DNA of 64,000 nt from Sphingobacterium sp. LZ7M1 (lineage in GTDB: Bacteria > Bacteroidota > Bacteroidia > Sphingobacteriales > Sphingobacteriaceae), in contig NZ_CP101134.1 in assembly GCF_024296865.1 (NCBI RefSeq), positions 3,472,001 to 3,536,000 of the forward strand. Reading direction: 5' to 3'. A program made the translations under genes and the position numbers. Of this stretch, positions 35,841 to 43,615 are shown piece after piece; the first letter of the stretch is position 1; each line of letters starts with the position of its first letter. The notes below the pieces were generated by a model that worked only from the letters and a program-made list of their open reading frames with translations, had not been told where the DNA came from and ran no database searches.

Positions 35841-38504
35841 TTAGTACGAATAGTGACTCTGTCTCTTGGTCAATTTTAAATCCTGTAATATGGATGCTTT
35901 CGCACGTATGGTAATATTATAACTCTTATAGGTTCCGAATGGCACCCAGCCCACCGACATATCCCAACAGTGCAGATCTCTATAGATGCTGACCTGGGTC
36001 ATGGATGCTTCTTTCTGCACAAAGTCGTAACCGGTGTTGAATTGTACCTTCCACTTTGGAGTAACATTAAAATCACCATGCACGTTTACCGTACTGGTCA
36101 GTCTGGTCTCCATTCTTTGCTTTTCACGACTGAATACACGGGCATAGTTCATACTGAATGAACCGGCCAAGTTCCATGGAATATTGAAATCCACAAATGC
36201 ATTCGGGTCGGTACTGATCCTTGCCAAGGCTTGCGCCTGTTCAGGCGTTAGGTTAGGCATAGAGCTTCTCAGGGAGTCAATATTATCGCTTCTGTTTTGG
36301 TTTGCTTTCGGGTTTAGACTATAGTCGAAGGATAAACCAAAGTTGGTCAAGCGTGCTAGCGTACCATCTTTGATTGCAAAACGGTCAATACGGTTACCGG
36401 TATATTTATCGTAGGTATATGGATCGAATACCCCGTTGAAGTTCACATTTACTTTTTTGTCGAACAGGGCTGTACGACCAGAGAAAGTAATCTGGGAAAG
36501 TTTCAGGGAATCGGCCGCCACGTTGTAGTTACCACTGAAGGTCAGACCTTGGATTATGGGCACCTTTTTGATCCCGGTACCGGTGGTGTCCTTATCGTTC
36601 CGGATCTTGGCCTCGAGGGTATTATCCACGGAGAATCCAATACCAAAGGATTTACCTGCGCTCGGTGTTCCATAAATACCGTTCTCGAAGATGGAGTATC
36701 TGCTGTACACCCCATTTTCATCCGTAAAGTCCCGATAGAAACCATAACGGGCATCCGAGAAATCGGGTCTATAGTTCACATTCACCGATGGGGTAATGGT
36801 ATGTCGCATGGCTTCGATCTTCCCGATCTTCTTGTTCATCTGACCATAGATCTTGGTCGATAATCCTGAAGATACTGAATAGTCGTAAGCACGCTTAAAG
36901 CCCTGAAGGGTATCTCTTACGTTTTGAAATCCATAAGGTTGGTTCACCAGTCTGTTCCTTACATATTGAAGGTACCAGCGTTCTGTATAGTTGAATGAAG
37001 TATTGAATTGGAAGTACTTCATCACGTTTAAACTTAAACTTACTGGGATATTGTGCTGTACACCATTGGTGAATTTATTCAGTGATTCTTTTCTGAACAA
37101 CAGGGAATCTGTCGTTACGATTCGGTTTTGACCTTGCAAGCTATATCCTACCGTGATACGCTGATACCATTTCTGTTCACCGATACGGTCTTTGGAATCG
37201 AATGGGTTGAAGGTTGCAACGTTTAAACTGATGGTTGGTAGGTCCATGGACAAGGCACCTGTCGATAGGTTCTGTTCATGGGACATATTTGCCGTGAAAT
37301 TCACCTTGCCATCAGCAAACACTTTTCCGTAAGCAACCGATGAACGCATACTGTTGTTGATCGCTTGCTGAGGGTTATAGCCACCTGTTGTGGCAGCATT
37401 ACGGTAAGCATTTCGAGAACCGAAGTTTACCGATGCGGAGAATGATGTACCTGGATTTGCTTCTTGACGTTGAGAGTGGTTCCAAGTGAATCGGAAGTTT
37501 TTCTCGCGACCATAATTATCGGTTCCTTCCACCCCTTGCACATATGAGCCATATTGAAGGGCGAAGTTACCATTGAACTTATAATTCACTAAGTATTGGG
37601 TCCTCACATTGGCTTCCCAGGTTCCTTTGGAATATAAGGTACCCCTGATTTCCGAGTCCCAATAATCATTGAATGTCAGGTACCATCCTAGATCACGCAT
37701 CGCGAAACCTCTAGCGGCATCTTCACCGAAAGAGGGAAATAGGAATCCGGAACTTTTCTTGTCCTGTTTAGGAAAAAAACCAAATGGGATGGCCAAAAAC
37801 TTAATCGGAATATTTGCTACGACCAAATAGGAAGGTCCGGCAATAATCTGTTTCTGGGTGATGACCCCTTTGGTAATCTGAATACCAAAGTGGGTATGTG
37901 GATAAGGTAGGTTACAGGTGGAGTAAAGCCCTTTGTAGAGGGACATTTCATCATAGATGTTTTTCCTTACCTCTCTGGCCTGAATGTATCCCCCGTCAAC
38001 CTCGGTCATTACACCGAAGGTTTTGGGCACTTGAGTCTTATAGTTGTAGAGAAGGGAGTCGACCGCAATGGGCGATTCACCGGGCATGATCACGACCGGA
38101 CGACCTACATATTTGCCGTTATGGTCCATTACCCCGGAGGCAAACAGGACATTGGTATTTCTATCCAAACGGATATAATCCGCTGCCAATTCAAACCCTT
38201 GGTATTTAACTTTGGCGCCTTTGTATAAGTGAAGGACGTTTTTACTGACCTGGTTCCATGAGGAATCATTTGCGGAAATGGTCACAACGGTTTCCAAACC
38301 ACCTTGATCTTTCATGTGGACTGTATCCTGACCATTTACTTCCTTGAAGTTATTTCTGCTGGTATCGGTCGGAATTGTATCTCTTTGAAGGGTGTCTATT
38401 GTAACATTTTGAGTGCGAGAATTGGTCTCCACCTGAGCCTGTAGCACAGACATCCCAATAAAAAAAAACAGAATGGAAAGGAAAAAACAACTTAAGGCCT
38501 TCAA
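35841..38504 (-). CDS. lptD: LPS assembly outer-membrane protein LptD
   Basis: Large beta-barrel protein of 887 residues that inserts lipopolysaccharide into the outer leaflet. A signal peptide (MKALSCFFLSILFFFIGMSV, cleavage after LQAQ) precedes an OstA/LptA-like periplasmic jellyroll (about 60-230: LHLYKGAKVKYQGFELAADY, DRNTNVLFASG) and a long C-terminal barrel with alternating strand patterns. Bacteroidota LptD is very divergent from proteobacterial LptD and lacks most of its cysteines; the call rests on architecture, length and the N-terminal domain. It is divergent from the amidase genes. Confidence 0.88.
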   Translation of the reverse strand: MKALSCFFLSILFFFIGMSVLQAQVETNSRTQNVTIDTLQRDTIPTDTSRNNFKEVNGQDTVHMKDQGGLETVVTISANDSSWNQVSKNVLHLYKGAKVKYQGFELAADYIRLDRNTNVLFASGVMDHNGKYVGRPVVIMPGESPIAVDSLLYNYKTQVPKTFGVMTEVDGGYIQAREVRKNIYDEMSLYKGLYSTCNLPYPHTHFGIQITKGVITQKQIIAGPSYLVVANIPIKFLAIPFGFFPKQDKKSSGFLFPSFGEDAARGFAMRDLGWYLTFNDYWDSEIRGTLYSKGTWEANVRTQYLVNYKFNGNFALQYGSYVQGVEGTDNYGREKNFRFTWNHSQRQEANPGTSFSASVNFGSRNAYRNAATTGGYNPQQAINNSMRSSVAYGKVFADGKVNFTANMSHEQNLSTGALSMDLPTISLNVATFNPFDSKDRIGEQKWYQRITVGYSLQGQNRIVTTDSLLFRKESLNKFTNGVQHNIPVSLSLNVMKYFQFNTSFNYTERWYLQYVRNRLVNQPYGFQNVRDTLQGFKRAYDYSVSSGLSTKIYGQMNKKIGKIEAMRHTITPSVNVNYRPDFSDARYGFYRDFTDENGVYSRYSIFENGIYGTPSAGKSFGIGFSVDNTLEAKIRNDKDTTGTGIKKVPIIQGLTFSGNYNVAADSLKLSQITFSGRTALFDKKVNVNFNGVFDPYTYDKYTGNRIDRFAIKDGTLARLTNFGLSFDYSLNPKANQNRSDNIDSLRSSMPNLTPEQAQALARISTDPNAFVDFNIPWNLAGSFSMNYARVFSREKQRMETRLTSTVNVHGDFNVTPKWKVQFNTGYDFVQKEASMTQVSIYRDLHCWDMSVGWVPFGTYKSYNITIRAKASILQDLKLTKRQSHYSY

Positions 38505-38552
38505 AATGAAATATGAATGTTATTTTTGTGCTAATTTTAAACTCTTGTTGGC

Positions 38553-38560
38553 AAAAATAG
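38553..38560 (-). promoter_or_regulatory. Putative lptD promoter -7 element
   Basis: On the minus strand TATTTTTG matches TAnnTTTG, 49 bp before the lptD ATG. The -33 element is not clear. Confidence 0.45.
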
Positions 38561-38615
38561 TCAAAAATCAATAACAACGATTAGGTTTTTCAAAAGTTAA
38601 TCATATTTAACAGTT

Positions 38616-38623
38616 TACATTTG
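38616..38623 (+). promoter_or_regulatory. Putative promoter -7 element of the first amidase gene
   Basis: TACATTTG matches TAnnTTTG and lies 37 bp before the ATG at 38661. Confidence 0.5.
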
Positions 38624-38660
38624 CAATGTTATTGATAGGACTAAAATAATAACGTTAACT

Positions 38661-39554
38661 ATGAATTTCAATAAATCAACAAAAATATCGATTACGTTTG
38701 CAGCAGTACTTCTTCCCTTGATTTTCTTGAGCGGTATTGTTCATTCCACTGAAAAGAAAAATCCTGAGAATAATCCTCCTCAAACTTCGCAATCCAATAA
38801 AACATTCAAATTGGTCGTTATTGACCCAGGTCATGGTGGTAATCTACCCGGTGCTCGAGGAAGGACCACCGTGGAAAAGGATATTACGCTGCAAGTGGGA
38901 AAACGATTGAAAGAAGCGATTGAAAAAGAAATGCCTGGCGTAAAGGCTATGTTGACCCGTGAAACTGATGTGGATGTTCCATTTCACGAAAGGACAGCCT
39001 TGGCAAATAAAAACCATGCTGACCTTTTTATCTCTATCCACTGCAACTCGGCCGATGTCGACCGCCGAGTGAAAGGTAAGAACGGGCGCTATACCACCAG
39101 GACCATCAGGAACCCTGGAGTAAGTGGTACCGAAACTTTTGTTTGTGGTTTTAACAGGTTGCAGCGAGGAGAATCGGAAGTAGCCGTTAGGGAGAATGCC
39201 GATATTCTTTTTGAAGAGAACTATCAGGAGAACTATGGCGGATTTGACCCAAATGACCCTTCTACCTATATTATCTTCTCTTTAATGAAGAGGACATATC
39301 GCGATAAGAGTATTCGGTTTGCAACTCATATCCAAAATGAATATGTTAAAAAAGGCCGTCCAAACCGCGGGGTACAAGAATTATCCCTGGCAGTTTTAGC
39401 TTCGGCAGCTATGCCAGCTGTACTGACGGAAATCGGCTTTATTTCTAACCCAGATGAAGAACAGTTCATGGCTTCTGAAGCTGGACAGAATGAAATCGTA
39501 GGTAATTTAGTGGACGCCATCAAGCAATATAAATCAAATTCAATTGCACAGTAG
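38661..39554 (+). CDS. N-acetylmuramoyl-L-alanine amidase, copy 1
   Basis: Amidase_3 family zinc hydrolase that removes the stem peptide from peptidoglycan. The 297-residue product has an N-terminal signal or anchor (ISITFAAVLLPLIFLSGIVH), then VVIDPGHGGNLPGARG (first Zn His), the second Zn His in DLFISIHCNSAD, and the catalytic Glu in PAVLTEIGFISNPDEEQF; a conserved inserted segment (VRENADILFEENYQENYGGF, DPSTYIIFSLMKRTYRDKS) is present. A closely similar gene follows 39 bp downstream, indicating tandem duplication. Likely role: cell separation or wall turnover. Confidence 0.94.
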   Translation: MNFNKSTKISITFAAVLLPLIFLSGIVHSTEKKNPENNPPQTSQSNKTFKLVVIDPGHGGNLPGARGRTTVEKDITLQVGKRLKEAIEKEMPGVKAMLTRETDVDVPFHERTALANKNHADLFISIHCNSADVDRRVKGKNGRYTTRTIRNPGVSGTETFVCGFNRLQRGESEVAVRENADILFEENYQENYGGFDPNDPSTYIIFSLMKRTYRDKSIRFATHIQNEYVKKGRPNRGVQELSLAVLASAAMPAVLTEIGFISNPDEEQFMASEAGQNEIVGNLVDAIKQYKSNSIAQ

Positions 39555-39593
39555 GAATAGAATTTGATAGGAAACAGAAACGATTAAGAGAAA

Positions 39594-40472
39594 TTGGAGA
39601 AATTGACAACAAAAAAGACAAACGTGATTCGGAAAATTGGGTTATTGTTGACTTGTATCTCAGTGGTTGTATTAGCGAGTTTTAAACCAAAAGATTTACA
39701 AAGCGACCAAAGTGGAAGTCCTAGAAAAATTAAAACAATAGTATTAGATCCTGGGCATGGTGGACATGATTCTGGGGCAGTAGGTAGGCAATCTAAGGAA
39801 AAAGACATTGCCCTACAGGTGGCCTTGAAACTGGGAAAGAAGATCCAGAAGGAATTCCCAGGCATCAAAGTGATCTATACACGTACCACGGATGTATATC
39901 CTAAACTTTATGAACGTCCTGCATTGGCAAATAAGCATCATGCGGACCTTTTTATTTCCATACACTGTAACTCAGGTGGTGCCAGTAGCCGTAGGGTAAA
40001 AAACAGCCGCGGTCGATATGTCACGCAACGTGTTCTGAACACCTCCGCGAAAGGAACCGAAACATTGGTTCTAGGTTTTAGCCGTACCGGTGACCAAGAT
40101 GTAGCGATCCGTGAGAACGCATCCATCCTAATGGAAGAAAACTACAAAGAAAACTATGGTGGTTTTGACCCTAAAGACCCCTCTACCTACATCGTATTTT
40201 CATTGATGAAAAGAAAATTTAGAGAGCAAAGTATCCGTCTTGCATCCTATATGCAAGATCAATTTGCGGGATCTAGCCGTACGGACAGAGGTGTAAAGGA
40301 ACAATCTTTAGCGGTTTTGGCAACAGCAGGTATGCCGGCAGTATTGACCGAAATCGGATTTATTTCCAATCCAGATGAGGAACGCTTCATGATGTCATCC
40401 GCTGGACAAGAATCAATTGTCACCGATTTGTTCAATGCCATAAATACCTACAGAAAAAGCATAGAAAAATAA
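39594..40472 (+). CDS. N-acetylmuramoyl-L-alanine amidase, copy 2 (TTG start)
   Basis: Product of 292 residues, colinear with the preceding amidase: anchor (VIRKIGLLLTCISVVVLASF), VLDPGHGGHDSGAVG, DLFISIHCNSGG, VRENASILMEENYKENYGGF, DPSTYIVFSLMKRKFREQS and PAVLTEIGFISNPDEERF. All zinc ligands and the catalytic Glu are intact. No ATG is available; TTG at 39594 or 39603 must serve as start, so translation may be weaker than for copy 1. The two copies differ mainly in the N-terminal 50 residues and in the loop after the IHCNS motif. Confidence 0.93.
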   Translation: MEKLTTKKTNVIRKIGLLLTCISVVVLASFKPKDLQSDQSGSPRKIKTIVLDPGHGGHDSGAVGRQSKEKDIALQVALKLGKKIQKEFPGIKVIYTRTTDVYPKLYERPALANKHHADLFISIHCNSGGASSRRVKNSRGRYVTQRVLNTSAKGTETLVLGFSRTGDQDVAIRENASILMEENYKENYGGFDPKDPSTYIVFSLMKRKFREQSIRLASYMQDQFAGSSRTDRGVKEQSLAVLATAGMPAVLTEIGFISNPDEERFMMSSAGQESIVTDLFNAINTYRKSIEK

Positions 40473-40527
40473 ACTTTTTCTTAAATTGGCGGTTAGAACA
40501 GAGTGGTAGTACTTAAATAGGGTAATT

Positions 40528-41475
40528 TTGAAAATATCTAACGAAACTAAAGTCGGGGCATTAACTAGTATTGCTATTGCAATCTTATTTATCGGTTACA
40601 GTTTCCTCAAAGGGAACAATGTTTTTAGCAGCGAAAATACTTTTTATACAGAATATGACAACGTGGACGGCCTAGCGGTTTCTAAACCTGTATTGGTCAG
40701 TGGTTTCCAAATTGGCCGCGTTTCTAAACTTACCCTTCAACCGAACGGAAAAATCAGGACTGAATTCAAGATCAACAATGACTATGATATCCCATCCAAT
40801 ACAGTGGCAAGAATTGTAAGTGCCGACCTATTGGGTAGTAAGGCCATCGTCTTTGAATTAGGGAACAGCACCACCATGGCCAGAAATGGAGATCCATTGC
40901 TATCGGATGTACAGGCTAACCTGATGGAAAAAGTTGAACCCTTGCAAAAGAAAATCGAAAACTTGGTCGTAAAACTGGATTCCGTATTATCGGGTGTAAA
41001 CTCGGTATTGGATGAAAACTTCCAAAGAGATTTCAAGAGCAGTGTACATAGTATCTCTGTTTCCTTGAAGAACCTTGAAAAGATTACCGGTGATGTAGAT
41101 GGATTGATGGGTGCAGAGAAAAACCGCTTGAGTAAGATCCTTGCCAATATGGAGTCCATTACCATGAACTTCAAAAACAACAACGAAAAGATCAATTCCA
41201 TTTTAGCGAATCTGGATAACCTTTCAGATGACCTTTCAAAAACCGAAATCAAGGCGACCGTTGACAATGCCAACCAAACCATGAAGGATGTAATGGAAAT
41301 AACCAATAAGATCAATACTGGAGATGGATCACTAAGTCAATTGATCCATGATGAAAAGCTATACAATAACCTAACAAATGCTTCCGAAAATCTGGACCAA
41401 TTGGTGAAAGACCTGAAAGAAAATCCAGGTAAATACCTGAAGATTTCAATCTTCGGAAAGAAAGACACAAAATAG
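40528..41475 (+). CDS. mlaD: MlaD family MCE-domain lipid transport protein (TTG start)
   Basis: Product of 315 residues anchored by one N-terminal helix (VGALTSIAIAILFIGYSFL), followed by a single MCE/MlaD domain (ENTFYTEYDNVDGLAVSKPV, GRVSKLTLQPNGKIRTEFKI, ARIVSADLLGSKAIVFELG; about 37-120) and a long helical region with coiled-coil character (about 130-300). MlaD proteins form rings that carry phospholipid between inner and outer membranes. The ABC permease and ATPase are not adjacent here. The start is TTG at 40528. It follows the amidases by 55 bp and ends at a clear terminator. Confidence 0.92.
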   Translation: MKISNETKVGALTSIAIAILFIGYSFLKGNNVFSSENTFYTEYDNVDGLAVSKPVLVSGFQIGRVSKLTLQPNGKIRTEFKINNDYDIPSNTVARIVSADLLGSKAIVFELGNSTTMARNGDPLLSDVQANLMEKVEPLQKKIENLVVKLDSVLSGVNSVLDENFQRDFKSSVHSISVSLKNLEKITGDVDGLMGAEKNRLSKILANMESITMNFKNNNEKINSILANLDNLSDDLSKTEIKATVDNANQTMKDVMEITNKINTGDGSLSQLIHDEKLYNNLTNASENLDQLVKDLKENPGKYLKISIFGKKDTK

Positions 41476-41497
41476 ATTCAACGAATCAATTTTACAA

Positions 41498-41532
41498 AGA
41501 GCTCTAATTTTAATCGATTAGAGCTTTTTTAT
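41498..41532 (+). terminator. Intrinsic terminator after mlaD
   Basis: Stem AGCTCTAAT / ATTAGAGCT (41500-41508, 41517-41525) followed by a T-run. The following gap to 41766 is very AT-rich and holds no gene; it should contain the promoter of the next sigma factor. Confidence 0.88.
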
Positions 41533-41766
41533 TGAATTATTTCAAACCGCTTAAATTGCTTAAACAACTATCAACTAATAACTTACCTAATTGACTACTA
41601 ATTATAACCAATATTACATTAAAACAATAAAATATTATTTTAATAATTTTATACTTAAAATAATCAAAGTTTAATTAATTCTATTTGATGTAGCGATAAA
41701 TATTACTATCCGTTTAAATCATATTGAAGTTATTTTAACACTGAGGATTGATATTTAAGCACTAAA

Positions 41767-42333
41767 ATGTCCCATTTTGATAAATATTCCGATGAAAAGT
41801 TATTGGTCCTATTGAAAGACAGCGACCCTAAAGCATTTACAGAAATTTATAAAAGGTATTGGGACAAACTTTTGGTTATAGCCAGCAATAAACTTTCCGA
41901 CATCCTGGTAGCTGAAGAAATAGTCCAGGATATATTCTTGGATATCTGGAAACGGAGGCAGAGCCTCAAACTCAGTGACCAAATAGAAAGATACCTTGCA
42001 GCAGCCCTAAAATATAAGGTCATTAATTATAGACATAGACTGGCAGTAGAACAAAAGTTTGTTGACTACAGTAAAAGATCGGAGGACGAGAAGTTCTATT
42101 CTATGGAAAACTACCTCCAATTTGAAGAACTCAAGACCAAATTGGAAAAATTGGTTACCCAGCTTCCCGAAAAATGCCAACTGGTCTACAAGTTGAGCCG
42201 TGAAGAAGGACTATCCCAAAAAGAAATTGCAAAGCGGCTATTAATTGCAGAAAAGACCGTGGAAGCCCATTTAACCCGGGCACTCAAGAAAATAAAATCA
42301 GGCCTCAATTATATCATCTGCTTGTTTTATTAA
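41767..42333 (+). CDS. ECF RNA polymerase sigma factor (FecI-like, SusCD-linked)
   Basis: Product of 188 residues. Region 2: DPKAFTEIYKRYWDKLLVIA and AEEIVQDIFLDIWKRRQSLK; region 4: QLPEKCQLVYKLSREEGLSQ, KEIAKRLLIAEKTVEAHLTR, ALKKIKSGL. This is the typical Bacteroidota sigma-70 family 1 form found next to FecR and SusC genes. It should direct transcription of the downstream uptake locus when FecR releases it. The promoter it uses may lie in the 96-bp gap before fecR. Confidence 0.93.
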   Translation: MSHFDKYSDEKLLVLLKDSDPKAFTEIYKRYWDKLLVIASNKLSDILVAEEIVQDIFLDIWKRRQSLKLSDQIERYLAAALKYKVINYRHRLAVEQKFVDYSKRSEDEKFYSMENYLQFEELKTKLEKLVTQLPEKCQLVYKLSREEGLSQKEIAKRLLIAEKTVEAHLTRALKKIKSGLNYIICLFY

Positions 42334-42361
42334 GACATCATTAAAAAAAAAATACTTTTTT

Positions 42362-42425
42362 TCATTTCCTATATAGGGATAAGGGCCCTCACCTTGATTA
42401 TAGTTATATAGACCTATAATTAAAT
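42362..42425 (+). promoter_or_regulatory. Possible ECF-dependent promoter region before fecR
   Basis: The gap between the sigma and fecR genes has a T-rich tract, then GGGATAAGGGCCCTCACC and an AT-rich TTATAGTTATATAGAC. GC-rich blocks of this kind between T-rich and TATA-like tracts recur in front of Bacteroidota fecR genes in my recollection. There is no TAnnTTTG element here, which would fit recognition by an alternative sigma factor. Confidence 0.3.
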
Positions 42426-42429
42426 TACG

Positions 42430-43572
42430 ATGACGGAACAAAATCGCTTAGCCGAACTGGAGCAGAAATGGCTCAATGGTTCGATTTCTGACGATGAGGC
42501 AAAGGAATATGCAGCTTGGTACAATAGTGCCCAGAACGACCCTATTAATATCCCTGAACATATTGCGAGTAGCAAAGAAGAACATAAAACCAGAATCCTA
42601 GAAGGTCTATTGGCAAAACTTGAGGTTTCTAATGGCAAAATTCTAGAGCCGAAACCAATGTGGTACAGAAATAAAACCTACCTAGGTATTGCAGCAAGCC
42701 TTCTGATGATCCTAGGCATCGCGTCTTATTGGTTTGTTACAGATAATAAAACCCCAGAAAACACAATAACATCTCAAGATAAAAAAGCCGGTACAGAAGG
42801 ATTGGTCCTTTCTCTAGAAAATGGTGAAACCGTTGAAATCGACTCATTAGCAGACGGACTCATAGCGAGTCAGGATGGCGTTGAGATCTATAAAAAAGAT
42901 GGGGCCATTTATTATAAAGGCGAGGCCGGAAAGACCTCTTTCAACACCGCCCACACGCCCAAAGGAAGGAAGTTCGAGATCCAACTGCCAGACGGTTCCA
43001 ATGTCTGGTTAAATGCCGAATCTACCATTAAATACCCAATCGAATTTGCAGAAAACCAACGCAAAGTCCAGGTGACTGGCGAAGCGTATTTTGAGGTTGC
43101 TAAAAATGAAAATTCACCATTCATAGTTGAAACCGAAGACCAGACCATTCAGGTTTTGGGAACTCAATTCAACATAAATAGTTATTCAAACGAAAACGCT
43201 AGCAGAACGACCCTCTTGGAAGGAAAGGTAAAGATCTCCTGTCAAGGTGAAGAGCATTTCTTAACACCTAACGAACAAATTACTTATGACCGTCGCAAGG
43301 AAAAACTTGCCAAATCGGAGGTGAATGCCAAACAATCCATTAGCTGGGTCCAAGGATATTTCAACTTTCAAGATTCAGACTTAGCAGGAATTATGAAACA
43401 AATTGAACGCTGGTACAACATTGAAGTCGAATTCCAAGCAGGGGTAGATCAAAATCAAACCTTCTCCGGCCGCACGAGCATGAACCAAAATCTCTCTGAA
43501 GTGCTGAAAGTTTTAGAATTAAGTGGAATCAAAACACAGCTCCAGAACAACAAACTTACCGTAATCCCATGA
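42430..43572 (+). CDS. FecR family anti-sigma factor
   Basis: Product of 380 residues. The cytoplasmic N-terminus (LAELEQKWLNGSISDDEAKE, about 1-75) binds the sigma factor; one membrane helix follows (YLGIAASLLMILGIASYWFV, about 80-99); the periplasmic FecR domain begins near 180 (FNTAHTPKGRKFEIQLPDGS, VWLNAESTIKYP, VTGEAYFEVAKNENSPFIVE) and a DUF4974-type C-terminal domain (YFNFQDSDLAGIMKQIERWY, then VLELSGIKTQ) ends the protein. It should receive a signal from the STN domain of the SusC protein encoded next. Confidence 0.95.
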   Translation: MTEQNRLAELEQKWLNGSISDDEAKEYAAWYNSAQNDPINIPEHIASSKEEHKTRILEGLLAKLEVSNGKILEPKPMWYRNKTYLGIAASLLMILGIASYWFVTDNKTPENTITSQDKKAGTEGLVLSLENGETVEIDSLADGLIASQDGVEIYKKDGAIYYKGEAGKTSFNTAHTPKGRKFEIQLPDGSNVWLNAESTIKYPIEFAENQRKVQVTGEAYFEVAKNENSPFIVETEDQTIQVLGTQFNINSYSNENASRTTLLEGKVKISCQGEEHFLTPNEQITYDRRKEKLAKSEVNAKQSISWVQGYFNFQDSDLAGIMKQIERWYNIEVEFQAGVDQNQTFSGRTSMNQNLSEVLKVLELSGIKTQLQNNKLTVIP

Positions 43573-43615
43573 TCTAAAGAAAAGTACCAATAACCCTAAT
43601 TACCATAACCTTAAA

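Noticed and set aside
35384..35914. Open frame of 176 codons antisense to cinA
   Set aside because: It covers the opposite strand of cinA and the lptD end and shows no recognisable domain.
40782..41315. Open frame of 177 codons antisense to mlaD
   Set aside because: It is fully contained in mlaD; composition reflects the complementary strand of a Lys/Asn/Glu-rich gene.
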